A stretch of DNA of 64,000 bases, from contig NC_134950.1 of the NCBI RefSeq assembly GCF_965638725.1, positions 24,146,932 to 24,210,931 of the forward strand, written 5' to 3'. The notes under the pieces are model-generated. The model worked only from the letters and a program-made list of their open reading frames with translations. It was not told where the DNA came from and made no database searches. Position numbers and translations under genes: made by a program. This stretch comes from Aptenodytes patagonicus (taxonomy: Eukaryota; Chordata; Aves; Sphenisciformes; Spheniscidae). Shown here piece after piece: positions 1-12,018 of this stretch (positions are counted from its first letter, which is position 1; every line of letters starts with the position of its first letter).

Positions 1-65
1 CAAATTTCTGCAAACCGATGATAACCCTCCATCCAGTCTGCAGTTCTGACTCCATGTTAACTGAA

Positions 66-125
66 ATATATATGCGTGTATATATATATATATGCATGTG
101 TATGTCTATATACATGCACATGCAC
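66..125. repeat. TA/TG microsatellite
   Basis: Alternating purine-pyrimidine tract of TA and TG/CA dinucleotides with interruptions. It is a simple sequence repeat and likely polymorphic. Confidence 0.85.
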
Positions 126-3100
126 AGTCATTTATAGGCCATGTCTTTAGTATGCAACTGAGGAGGATCACATGTATTAGTAATGCTAGAAACACGTCAT
201 ATCATTATGCCCATTTTATGTGTTAATTTTAAAGAAATAGTGAGCAATTGGACAGGAAATATATTGAGACAGGGACCCTTTCATTTCTGGGTTACTGAAT
301 CTAATCTGCTGCAATGGCAGATACCCCGTAAGTGCTATTTGGTGATACATCTAAAACAGAATAGTGGTTTTAGTCTCGTCCCGAGGGACCAAGTAATGAC
401 TATTGCCAGTTCCAGCAGAGAGCCTGAGAAGTGAACAGGTATAGAGACTAAGTAAATGTTATTGTTCTAAATGATGACTTTCTAACACTTCAGAAAGCTT
501 GCACTCCTATTGCCTTTTTATCTTGTTCTTGAGACCTATTCTCTCTCAGGTTGCTGACCTACCACCTATGTGAGCTCAGCAGTTTTAAAAGGCTAGAAAA
601 GTTTTACTCAACAACCCTAGCACTTCTCCCTTTAGATAACTAAAACTTTATTCCTTGTTATTTTAACTACGTATACTTTGGGACTTTCAGAAGTCTACAG
701 CAGAGCAACAGTTCTCTGTGGAGTTTGCTGCTACAGACAATAAAAACAATTCTCTTTTCAGAAACCTGCAAACCTAGAAACTCTTCTGGATGGATTTATG
801 CTTTAGTGGCGTTCAAAATACACAATCCAATCATATACATTCAGACTTACTTTTGTTGTTTACTCCCAAGTAACGCAACATATTGGGACTATTTTGGAAT
901 TTTTTTAAGCAGTCATTTGGATTCATAAATATTTACACTTAGATGCTATTACTGTGTATTTCACTTTTGTCTCATCAGACCTGCCATGTTTATTAAAACA
1001 TTTTATAATCTTTGAGGGTGCAGTCTTGAAGTTGCTCATTCAAATACTTTTGATATCAACACAAGCTGTGACCATGCACTTCAGGAAGGGGCTTTATACA
1101 TTTTGCTTTGACTTCTCTCCTGCTACTGCATGACACAAAGTGTCAGACTATGAGATGAATTCCTGAAAATATGTAGTGCTGTATTATGTTATTATGGTGC
1201 ATACTTACAATAGTTTACAAGAGTTGTAGTGGTGGTCACTAGGCCATTTTAAAAGGGGCAAAATGCTTTCTCATTTGTGTCTGTACAATGCTGCTCTGCC
1301 ATTGCCTCCATACTCCTCGTGATCCCTTTTTAGTGGCTGTTTCTTAAAGTAATATTAATGGGGAACAGTCTTAGACTCTGAGCTGTGGATTTGTTTGTCC
1401 CTTTAAAGGTGTGGAAATCTAGTATTTAATCATCAGGCATTGAGATCAGCAACAAAGAGAGGTGCTTTGCAGACACAGGAGCAGACCCAGTTTCTATTAT
1501 TGTTTCTCTTATTATACAGTACTGGGTGGCCAAGGCCAGACTGGTTTGTGCCACACCTTCTACATCTTTTACATGAGAAGAATCATTGTGACTCACTTTG
1601 CAAATATGTTTGACTTAAAAAAAGAGAAACCTGCATTAATGAAGTCTACAGATAAAAGCATCAATGAACTGGGTATTTTCATAAATGTGGGACCCTCAGT
1701 TTCCTGCTGTTGAGAGTACTGAAAAACGGCAGGTGTCCCTTCGTTGCTCCTTTAGCCCTATACAGTATTACAGACCTGGGGACATTTTCTATCCTCTACC
1801 ACTTGTACACTTGTGAAATGGCCAGCTTCAATCCCACCCAAAACTATTGACTTTAGCTTGTGTGTGTGTAAAAATGATTGAAAAGAGACCAGATGTTTCA
1901 AAGTTCCGTCCCAAACTTAGGAAAGAAAATCCTTAAATTATTTATGTTTCTAATGTTAAATACTGGGCAAAACTGGTCACTGTGCAGCTGTATGTGGCCA
2001 ATGGAGCTGCAGTAATCCAGCTTGAATTTGACCTGTTTAAACTGTCCCATTACATTCAACTGATGATTTTTGTTACTGCCTTTTTATAGAAATGCTTTTA
2101 GTCAGTCATTGTGAATCATGTCTGAATACAGCTAAGATGGGGTTAAATGGTATTTTTTTTAAGCTCATGGAACATTGCTGGTTTTAATACATTCAGTAGT
2201 TGCTGTAAAAATGTTAGGGAAAGACAGGTTTGAACAAAAATTTTAGATCTGGATCTGTACTCACAGTTCAAACCTACCTCTAATGGCCTGATTTGGAGCA
2301 TTCCCAGGATTTCAGAGAGTTGTAATTCACATCTAACGTGTTTCTAACTCCTTCATGCATGATTGTTTGAATGTGCACTTTTGGAACAGGTCCATGTCTA
2401 ACAGGCTAAATTGTAGTTCCCAAATCAGAAGCCACATGGTATTGCTATATAGTTTTTTATTTTTCCTCTTATTAGGTACCCTTCAAATAAGGTTCGGTCA
2501 GTCCAGCACATTGGATTAATACAAAACACCAAAGTCTACCCTTTTTACCTAGCTGCTAACGAACTCATACATTTTGATTTCTACCAGTGATGTAGTAAAG
2601 TATTTGCACAATGGCCACAATGGATACTTCTCTGCCAAGTAATAATTTATCAGAGCGCTGGAGCAGATTGGATTTATGCAGGACCCACTAAGCTGTCCTA
2701 GTATGGTAAGGACAGTCAAGGTATAGATGAGATTCTCTTATTTTTAATATTCATTGAGCCAGGCTAATTTATATGTCAAGCGCAGGCTGCATTTACTTGG
2801 ATTTTCCTCTATTTCTCTACTAATTAAAATATTTTAGTTTCATGGTAACATATGTAGAAGCGTTGACAACAGCATTGCTTATTCCACATGTTAATTATGT
2901 ATTTGTTCAGAGTATGCTGATGAACTGTATGCATTTCTCACGTTAAGTCTGCATTTCATGTCAAAGGAAAAGTGGCAATGTAGTAAGTGGATTTGTGCTT
3001 TTAATTTTAGATATTTTTTTTCCTCTAAAACAATCTTGTACATGATTCCTCTGTACCATATGCGTTTGAAAATCTTTTGTTGGCAAGAAGTTTAAAAAGA

Positions 3101-3547
3101 AAGTAATATTCGCTTCTCAGAAAAGGATTTTTGAACAAAGCAAAGCAATTGTGCCATTAATGAGAAAGTTAAATGAAACAAATGACAAGGCAAGCAAGAA
3201 AAAAACACAGCATCACACTCAAGGAATGCACAGGCACACAATAGCTTATGCAATATTCCCCATCTGTCAAAGTCAGTAAATACAGAGATTTCACTGGAAA
3301 TATTCATTATAATAGGCCATGGTGCCTATGGCTCAGTAAATACAATCAACAAGCTTTTAGCATTCTTAGTAGTTTTCACCTGTAGGCAACTAAATGAATT
3401 TCATCCCAGCTGTGAGACCCAACTGATCAGTACTGGTTTTGTAAACCCCAGACCCTGATTGGTTTGAATACCACTCATTCCTGAAAAAGGTACTTTAGGA
3501 ATCGAATCTGTCGCATCTCTAGAGTAATTCACACCTTTACAGTTTTG

Positions 3548-3650
3548 TATGTGTGTGTATGCAGGCATGTATATATGTCTATAAAATCTGTACTTCATGG
3601 ATTTGTGTGTGCTTGTGTGCATATACATACACACTATACACATATATGCA
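3548..3650. repeat. TG/TA-rich imperfect microsatellite
   Basis: Two clusters of TG and TA/CA dinucleotides separated by about 25 bases of ordinary sequence. The open frames called across it, rich in Cys, Tyr and Met, are by-products of the repeat. Confidence 0.75.
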
Positions 3651-5715
3651 GAAAATTACCTTGTTTGGTAAACTATTTTACTGTCATAATCACATAGGGC
3701 TTAAATTTTGTGTATATCATCTTTTTCCTAATACAATATTCCAACCATTTTCTTCTGTATTTTTTTTAAATGAAGGTCTTTGTCTTTCATTAAAATGTTT
3801 GGATTTGTACTCACTTCCGTTGGAGAGGACAGAGCCATTACACTTGCTTTGTTGAGGAATACAGCTCTTTCCAGAGGTCTGCACGGCTGCTGGAAAGAGA
3901 AAATAAATGCACTTTTGGGGAGTTCTTTTTCCTCTAGTAAGCATATGCAAGAAAAGTATTAACTTCCTCTGTGTTTTTTCTCCCAAATGAGAAAGTAATT
4001 AACAGCACGTGTTGGGCCATTCACTAAAGACTACGATAAATGATTGACTATTTTCAAGCTAATGAACTGAATGCTTGATCTAAAAAAGGAGAGTGTGTAT
4101 GATTATGTTCATCTTCGTTACGACCTTCCAGTTCAAAGATCATCTTAACTCCTGGCTGCCTGATCCTGAAATTTGCTGAATGTATTGAAACTCGTTCTCT
4201 TAATTCATGTCTTCAGAGGTGCTCAGCACCTGGCAGTAGTAGGCCTTTCCTCCAAAGGATGAAAACAGTGATTTTTTTTTTTTTTGAGTGAAACACCGGG
4301 AAAGCACGGCTTTGTCACTGCAGCCCCACATGAAAGTGTATTAAAAAAAACCAAAGCAAAACAAAATCAAAACACAGAAATACATAGGCTTAGTTGGGCT
4401 TGCCAAGATAATGTAGTACTAATCACAGACTGTATTCTGAGACAATAGTTAAGCATTGGAAACAAACTGCCCAGAGAGCTTTTGGTATCCTTATTGTCAT
4501 CAGAGGGGTTCTAAAAAGAGATAAGATACGCACATCTGCCAGGATTGACTAAGTATTTTCAGACTTATTTTGGGGCAGGGGAGTGAGTAGATGAACTCTG
4601 GAGGGACTTATTTTCTCTGAATCCATATTCAGGTTGTTCTGAACGCAAAAGCTTAGCCTCTGCTAAGGAATCTTATGAGAGTCAAGGGCTGTGACACTTC
4701 ATTTGCTCTGCACCCGAAACTCCCACTGAAGCCAATTATTCAATCTAATTTAACAAAGACCACAGCTTCTCTGGCTGTGCAATTGTTGGTAACCATCAAC
4801 AAACTGATTCATCTACAATTGGGCCAAATGTTACAAAATCTGTTTCTGAGTTCTTGTTTGTACCCCCATCATAAGATTACACCAAAATTAAAGCATGCAG
4901 TACTTGAACGAACTTCAAAGGCTGAGCTTGCACTTCTAGCTAGTTCAGCCTTTTTATTGGTTCATGTTTTCCATTTGGCTTCAACATCCTGTTCCTTACT
5001 GATACCCTTCTAGAGTTTCATTTACAAATATTACGTCCCTGGTTAGTGAGCCATGCTAATTAATACTGTGGTGGAGGCTATGGATTATAGTAATCTCATG
5101 CCTCCTGCTTGGAAAAACGCTGCAATTTTTCCAGACGTTTACATGTAATGCCATATTGAACATGGCCAAATTTGTCTTAGGAAAATGTATCCTGAACTCA
5201 TTTAATCAAAATATATTTAACTAAGGTTGCTTATGCTGTTATCTATTGCCAGTTTTGCTAATCATGAAGCTCAAAAATTTCAATGCAGTAGAAACCCGAG
5301 ATCCACAATTTCCTAATTAGATTATTTCAAACAAAACAGTAAAGTTAAACCAGGCTGGTTTGAGTATACATATTTTTAAAAGATTATGCCAATAACAAGT
5401 TTGTTAAAAAAACATGAACAGATGATTTGACTACTTTCTGGAAGCCTCACACGTCTGACTGTGCCTCACCTTTCAAACCTGGAACCACAATCTGACATGG
5501 ATTTTAGCTCCACTGGGGATTTTGTAGTCAGAGACTCCCTGACTGCTGGGACTTCAAGTGTTGCCAAAGTTATGATCGTAAAGAAAATCTATTATATTTG
5601 CAGTACCATCAAATATCAAATAAAAGCTATGAAGCCTTTATACAACATAGCAATCCTAAGTCAATAGGTTCTTCCAACACCAAAATAAAGAAAAGCAATG
5701 GCATTTTTTAGGAAG

Positions 5716-5815
5716 AGGGGATATCTTTTATTAGACCAGGTGATGTAATTGGAAACAACAGACAAGCTTTCAGGCTCACAATTTGTTCACCAGGTCATAA
5801 AGAGGTCAAGAAATA
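5716..5815. mobile_element. Remnant of an old interspersed repeat, MITE/SINE-like
   Basis: The segment contains a block reading ATATCTTTTATTAGACCAG, then about 30 bases later GACAAGCTTTCAGGCT, then a TCATAAAGAGGTCAAG-like end. From memory, the pairing of 'ATCTTTTATTGGACCAAC' with 'GACAAGCTTTCGAGC' recurs in crocodilian, turtle and bird genomes as a short non-autonomous element. No open frame or intact terminal repeat is seen. The family name is uncertain, and the limits given are approximate. Confidence 0.45.
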
Positions 5816-8175
5816 CATCATCTCTGGGGTACTTATTTTATTTTTGTTTTCAATTGTGTTCATGAACTCTCTTTTCATAAATGGACACAATTTGGTTGAT
5901 GTGACTGCAGTATGATGATACAAGTCACAACAAATCTGAAAGAGACACCCCCAACTCCTTGTAGACTGTCATTTCAGACCCAGAAAGGAAAACTTGCCAA
6001 CACCTCGTAACACTTACCATGTCATCACCTCAACATGAATAAAAACAGACTAAAATGAGAGGTTTAGAAACCAATGAGAAAAGGTCTAAAAACTTGCCAC
6101 AGAAAACAATTGCAAAAGTGGCACTTTACACATGACCTGGGCCACTCTTTTTTTGTCAGAATGAGCTCTGCATCGTACTGGGTAAATCAAACAAAGGGCA
6201 TAGATGTGTCTAGGTTAAATCCTACAGCTGCAAATTTTTAGGTGTCACTCTCTCGGGGTGCAGTCCCTAGCCTGAGCAAGGCCTCTTCTCCTCTCTATGC
6301 AGCTCGTTCCTCTGAGAGGAGCACATTGAGCCAAGAGCTGCCCAGAGCAAGCATGTTGAACCTAACCAAGGAGGGGGCCAAATGTGGTGAGTTGTGGAGA
6401 GTGAGTCCGATCTTCTATTTGAAGGAGGCTTTCCCACTTCACAGCCACTGTTTTACACCCACAGATAAGTTGGTCTGTCATTTTCTGTGAGAATTAATTC
6501 CTTGAACAAAATTGTATCTGTATGAACAGCAGCAGTTGGCCACTTTCTGCTTCCCTGCAGGTCAGATGATCGTTGGTCACATCTAGGAAAAATAGAAGCT
6601 AACAAAAGGTCTAGTCTAAATGCTATTATGATATGAAGAACACTCCTTGTTTCAATGGCTTTGGACTACTGAAGGGTACCCGTGAATCTTCTGCTCAGAC
6701 TTACTGTAACGCATCCATGATCAAGGAGGAGAGTACTGGTAAATGTACCAGGTGCTTGCATGTACAGACTCACCAGGATTGCTGGGCAGGTCATGCAGAT
6801 ATTGTCTGCCATACAATAGTTTCCATACGGTAGATGATGTTTGGAGCTAGAGAATTTCACCTTGTGTCACAGCACATCAACCAAACCGTGCTTTGTCCTT
6901 GTGTTGTGGTCCTTGCTTCCATTTTCAAAAGCGGAAACTCTGCTCCCATGCTGTTTCCACCCAGGGCACTTTCTGGAGCCGAACCCAGGCTAGGGATGCT
7001 TGTGGCCTACATCTGATGGGCTGTCAGTTGCTAAGGCGGGACTGTAGAGACTGAATTACATGTAACAATTTTGTGTGTTTACTGGTTAAACCGTAGATTG
7101 GAGTATTTGTCTGTAAAGGTGGTTTAACTCCACAGGTTCCTGTCTGGAAAAACAAGGATGAGGAATGAAAAAAATTTTCTCAGAGTAAGGCACCTCTCAG
7201 CAAATACAGAGGAGTGAAGGAACAGTATAAAAACATTGTCTTTGATGACTTTATCTCCACTGCAGACAGGCTACATAACATTTAAAAACACAAAAGACAA
7301 AAGAATCCTGGCATCATTTTAACAGATTTGAGCAAGGAACAGGGACTGGAAGGAGGCATTTCAGTGGGTGTGTTTTGTTTTTTTCCTAAGAAATCAGATG
7401 ATAATGTAGAATGTTTCTGGCAATGAATGATGAAGTTAGACTTGTCTAAGTCAAACTTTTAGGTAAGAATGACACATATATAGCGTATTACTTTTTTAAA
7501 AATCCAGTTTATCTAAACAAGGTTTTCCTGTTGCTGAAATAAGCAGTGTATCTGTTTCAGAGAGGCCCTCTGATCCTGAAGAACTTCAGAGTGAGAACAA
7601 TTAATACAGAACCACACCCTAGTTCAGAAAAAAAAGTGGGAAAAAAATTATCACGTGAATGTTAATGTCTGAGCTGTGGAACCTGGTGTGTTTTCTAGTT
7701 CTTGGGCCCGAATGCACACATCAGCCATATCTTGACCACAAGTTGGGAACCTGGGAAATAGCTGAGTCTCTTTTTTTTAACAATGTAGCTCACGATGGTA
7801 CCAAACACAGGATCATTCATGTAATTATATCACTATTTGACGTGTATAAAAATACCAAAATCTGCCTCTTTACAAGTTGAAGAAAACTTAAGAAATTGCT
7901 TTTTTTGAGATTTTTCTATTTCAGAAGCATGCATAAAATCAACAAAGGCTTGTGAAATCCCTGTCTGCTCCATTTATTCTAGTTTGAACTTTTGCTTTTT
8001 TTTTCCTCCTTTGTTTATAATGCCCTTTTGGAAGTACAAAAATATTTTTCTTCCCCCTACTAATTTTGACTTTTTCCATTTAGGAATCATTGATTCATCC
8101 TTATTTTTTGTACAGCTGCCATTCCAATTCTGTTAAATAACTTCTTGTGCCACAGTATCTTTGTTTGTTCCACAG

Positions 8176-8204
8176 CACCATTGATTGACGTCGACACAGC
8201 CATG
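8176..8204 (+). other. Candidate 29-nt microexon
   Basis: A pyrimidine-rich tract ending TTCCACAG is followed by 29 bases and then a strong donor, ATG|GTAAGAG. The 29 bases are open in one frame (reading P-L-I-D-V-D-T-A-M after two leading bases). They carry a GACGTCGAC core with two CpGs in otherwise AT-rich DNA. It could be an alternative 5' exon, an exon of the upstream neighbour, or chance. No transcript evidence is available here. Confidence 0.2.
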
Positions 8205-9181
8205 GTAAGAGAGTATTTGATTAGTTAATTTCTGGCACAGAAATGGGAGGAGGAACACAAATGTATGCATTTTCATATGTGGCACATAGCATTGTTTAAT
8301 TTTTTTTTTCTTTTGTGATAGAGAGGTAGATTTTATAATAAGCTATTTAGGAATGCAGCTGGCTCAGGGGATTGCTGATGTCCCATGTGATCTTTTTCCA
8401 GTAGATTTTTGGTTCTAATTTGATCCAGATTATGATTATCTAAAGACTTTTTGTGGCATATGCAAAATCACTTGATTGTCACAGTCCTGTTCCTAGTCGG
8501 CTCCAGTCCACACCACAGAAAGTACAGTCCTAAGTATCACAGCTGGCACTCTTTGTGGAAAAGGCAACGATTCACCGCCTAAATTTTCTCTCACTAAAGT
8601 CAGAGGTAAATTTTATTTTAAATTTCAATGGAGCATAAGCAAGAAATCATTTAGCATTAATGCCTTCCTTCACTCCTCAAAAGATGATCCCTTTCAAGGA
8701 CACCATGAAGAAGCATCAACTGTTGCTGGTGCTACAGTATTTTGGAGAGGAAAAGAGGACTGCAGACTCTAGTTTGGTAACTGTGGCACCTTTTGAGCAA
8801 ACAGTCCTAATATTCACATCCAAAAGACAACTGGAGCAGGTGCCAGAAACCCCAGGGACTGGGTGGACTGGGAAGGAAAGGACTGCGGTTGTCTCTGTGT
8901 TGTATGCCTCAGTGTTTTCAGAAGGTTTATTTGCTTTGATGCATTTGGATGCATGGGGTCCACTCAGGTCCAAAACCGCATTCAGCCTTATAACCCATTC
9001 AGAAACTGGAATGATAGGAAGCAAATCTGTGCGCTGACTTAATGGAGCTGATTATCTCTGCCCTCCTTCCATGGCTCTTCCTCCAATGCATCCTTTATCC
9101 TTTTTTTTATCCCTTATTTGCACAGTCCCAAACTGCCTTTTATACAGAACAATAAGGAGTTGGCTGTATATTCCACAGTAA

Positions 9182-9189
9182 TGACGTCA
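9182..9189. promoter_or_regulatory. Palindromic CRE motif TGACGTCA
   Basis: A perfect CREB/ATF full site about 1.8 kb upstream of the COX6C first exon. A single perfect 8-mer of this type is expected about once per 65 kb by chance and less often in CpG-depleted DNA. It could be functional, but position alone does not prove it. Confidence 0.3.
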
Positions 9190-10461
9190 AAGAGTACTAA
9201 CAATTAGCACTTCATTTAGCATCTTAACTATAACACAAAGATGCCTAGCCAGCAGTATCTCAGGCACATGGGGAAACTGGTCACATAGAAAAGAATTTAA
9301 TGACCTGGCCAGCCATGAAGTAAGCTATTGAAAACAGCTATCAAGATTTTTTTATTTGCAGACCTAGGCCCATCCACCAAAATATTCTGTCTCACCAAGA
9401 CTGGCATTTATAGGAAAATTCCTCATATATAATTTATAAAGACAGTAGCTATGAAACCTGCTATGCTTTTATTCCAATTAATTTTGTATCCTCTTTTTCT
9501 GACATTGCGCAATACGAGGGCAAGTTGTGTGGAGCTTTTAAGATCCCCCAGACAACTCTCCCTGCCATTTCTTTCCTGGTCTCACTGAATGACTACATGA
9601 GCTCGCCTCAGGAACAGCACGGACCTTGTGGACCCAGGTATTTCCTTAGAACTCCACAATCAGGTTATAGATACATCTTGTCATTCTTTCTGCATGACAT
9701 CATTAACATTTGGCTTTTTGTGTTAATCCACACAGGAAAAACTCTTGGGACAGACATTCTTCATTTCGGTCTCAACTATTGCAACAAACTTTTCTTCAGT
9801 TTGAGGAACGTTGTCCAAATTGCATCTATTCAGACTGCTGTTGCAAAGACCATTCTCCCAGCTTGTAGCCGCGGCTGTATGATTTCTCTCTGCAATTTTC
9901 TGCTGACACTTTCCTCTTCTTTAATTCCGCCAAAGGAAAAGCAACTTCTCTTCAGTTTTAACAGCTCATCTCCTCTGTCATTTGATGTCAGGATCTGCCG
10001 GCTTTGGCAAGGGAGTGCAAGGCTTGAATGAATACCTCGCTACACAGGAGGGGCTGAGTTTTTTCAAGGCAGGAATTTATAGCATTTAGTGTAAATCCCA
10101 CAGAGACTCCCCAGGAAAAAAACCAATACCATATGCAGGTGGCGATTAGGTGGAAACCATGGCCAAAGCACACATGTGCCTCATTTCCAAGAAAGGTACA
10201 AAAACTGGCTAAGGGATCTCTAGAAAGGATCACAAATTGCTTAATTTATTTCTAGGCTTGGCTGATCATCCTTAGTGAACTCTGCAAAGATTATTATTTC
10301 ATGTATTCTGGTATTACGGCCATTTGGGTTTGACGGCCACTCTGGGGATCTGGAAAAACGACTGAGGCGTACGGGAAGGGCGGAGGGCGCCGGCTTGTTG
10401 GGGAAGCGGTGGGGCAGTGAGCACATGGCATTGTGAGGGCTCTTGGCTGGCGTGAGGGCCG

Positions 10462-10500
10462 CGGCTCGGCTCGGCTCGGCCTGGCCCGGCTCAGCCCGGC
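10462..10500. repeat. CGGCT pentamer repeat
   Basis: A degenerate tandem array of a C-G-G-C-T unit inside the CpG island, about eight units with substitutions toward its right end. It may be length-variable. It lies about 0.4 kb upstream of the NRF-1 site. Confidence 0.7.
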
Positions 10501-10916
10501 AGGCTTTGCTGCCGGCGCTACACGCGGCCGCCTTTGCTCTGCACCGCACTGGGGCGTAGCCTGAGCACACAGCGGGGAAAAACCGGGCGCGGCGGCGGCG
10601 GGCAGGCCGGCTGGTGCGGTGCTTGCTGTGCCCGCTGAGGGTGTTCGCTGCCCAGGAGGCCTGAGGCGGGGGAAGGGCCCTCACTGAGCCTCTCGGCACT
10701 GCAGTGCCACCCCGGGCACCCTTCAGGCGGGCGGCACGCCCTTCTCCCTCGACTCTTGCTCGGCAATGGCGAGGCCCGACACGGTGAGGCCGATCGCCCT
10801 TCTCTCCGCTCCCCCTCCACACCGCGCGGGGCCGTGCGCCCCCCTCCCCCGCGCCGGGAGCGCGCGCGTTGCCGGGTTTGAGCCGAGCCGCTCGCCGTAC
10901 CCAGGCCGCCACCTCC

Positions 10917-10926
10917 TGCGCATGCG
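10917..10926. promoter_or_regulatory. NRF-1 binding motif in COX6C promoter
   Basis: TGCGCATGCG matches the palindromic core of nuclear respiratory factor 1. It lies about 75 bases upstream of the exon 1 donor. NRF-1 directly controls many nuclear genes for respiratory-chain subunits, including cytochrome c oxidase subunits, so its presence fits the downstream gene. An ETS/GABPA (NRF-2)-like site, GGCGGAAGG, follows at 10962-10970, again typical of such promoters. Confidence 0.7.
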
Positions 10927-10929
10927 GGG

Positions 10930-10992
10930 TAGCGGGGCCGCAGAGGGTGCCCGGCCGGCGGGGCGGAAGGACGTTGGTGGGCCCGCGCTGAG
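10930..10992 (+). other. COX6C: COX6C exon 1 (5' UTR, start approximate)
   Basis: The donor CTGAG|GTGAGG at 10992/10993 is strong and sits in the CpG island just downstream of NRF-1 and ETS motifs. The next acceptor in the transcript opens the exon carrying the ATG, so this exon would be non-coding. Its 5' boundary cannot be fixed from sequence. Confidence 0.55.
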
Positions 10993-11992
10993 GTGAGGCC
11001 GCGCTCGCGCTCCCTCCTCCTGCCGCCGGGTCCCCTCTCCCCCCTCATCCCAACGGCCGCCGCTCCCCCCTCGGCCGCGGCCCCGCGGCCCGTCGCGGCA
11101 GCCTGTGACCTCTGCGCGTCCCTGAGGGTGGCGGGGACGGGCCCTGCGGCGGCGGACGCCCTGCTGGAGGGCAGCGAGGGGCCGGAGCGCCTTCTGTGAG
11201 GGGGGACCGGTGCGGGGTTTGTCAGCCTGGCCGGGGCGCTGCGGCCCCTTCCTCCGGTAACGGCGGCGGGGCCGGAGAGGGGCCTGTCTGCGATGGTTCC
11301 TCTTATACGTGAGAGGAGAGTGGGCGTGCGCGGCTGTGGGCAGCACCAAGGCCTTTGGGGACATCGGGGCCACCTCCTGGTCTTCGCTCCCGCTCCGTGG
11401 CCCTGTGAGCGCAGGAGGCTGCACGGAGGGCAGCACCCTGCGGGCAGCCCTGCCTCGGGGCCGCTCCCAGCCGAGTGAACCTGTAACTTGTCTTTAAAGA
11501 GAGCCGCCTGCTTCAGGCCTTGTAGGATTTTAGTAAAATCTTACCGAATAGAAAAAAATCCTTTAATGCAATAGGATTTGCAGTTACTTTAAAAAAACAA
11601 ACGATAAATTAGTTCAAGAGGCATGTGCTTTTCCTTGGAGATGAATAAAATGTGATCAATGTTCTGAATGTCTTCTGATGTAAACACCAGGACAGCAGGC
11701 CTGAAATGGTAGACCCTGCAGGAAGGGAAGGATTTAGTATGAACAGCGAAGGTCAGTCTTGATTCCATGAGTACTGGATGTAAGGAGTATAAAAACTTAC
11801 ATAGATTCATGTCATAAATAGGTTGTCCTTGAATGTTGTCCCTTAAATAGTCTCATTGAAAAGTCAAATAGAGAGGAGTGCTGTTGCTTAGGTTATGAAG
11901 GTGATTATTGCACAATACAAAAAGCACAATCTTTCTAGAGTAGAGTTGCAGAAAATTATTTAAGTAGACCTTCTTGTCCCACAATGCTCTCT

Positions 11993-12007
11993 CCCCCCCC
12001 CCCCCCC
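11993..12007 (+). repeat. Run of 15 cytosines in the COX6C intron 1 polypyrimidine tract
   Basis: An uninterrupted C15 run ends 11 bases before the first base of COX6C exon 2. It forms the core of the splice polypyrimidine tract (CT, then C15, then TTCTCTTTTAG). C-homopolymers of this size are length-unstable. The opposite strand is a G15 run. Confidence 0.9.
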
Positions 12008-12018
12008 TTCTCTTTTAG

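Larger units (their letters stand above)
1..10320. other. Intergenic DNA upstream of COX6C
   Basis: No exon series or recognisable protein family is seen here on either strand. The open frames are short and unrelated to known families; the longest is 168 codons on + at 9525-10031. The stretch holds TA/TG microsatellites at about 66-125 and 3548-3650, an old repeat remnant near 5716-5815, and one candidate microexon at 8176-8204. By human gene order, as I recall it, RGS22 lies on this side in the same orientation as COX6C. Its 3' end could therefore be nearby, but I did not recognise any RGS22 exon. Confidence 0.6.
10320..11480. promoter_or_regulatory. CpG island with the COX6C promoter
   Basis: The base composition changes abruptly to very GC- and CpG-rich between about 10.32 and 11.48 kb, while both flanks are AT-rich. 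Inside it are an NRF-1 site, an ETS-type GGAA site, a CGGCT pentamer repeat and the splice donor of the COX6C leader exon. Such an island is typical of a housekeeping promoter. There is no obvious TATA box at the expected place. Divergent antisense transcription is common from such islands, but no coding exon on - is supported here. Confidence 0.85.

Noticed and set aside
8660..9037. 125-codon open frame on + with a 102-codon frame on the other strand
   Set aside because: No domain, no splice context that would join it to a gene, and overlapping open frames on both strands suggest chance.
10241..11436. Three overlapping long open frames (176-237 codons) on - in the CpG island
   Set aside because: GC-rich DNA has few stop codons, and open frames exist in several frames on both strands at once. 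The translations are Arg/Pro/Gly/Ala-rich without domains, and the strand is opposite to the COX6C leader.
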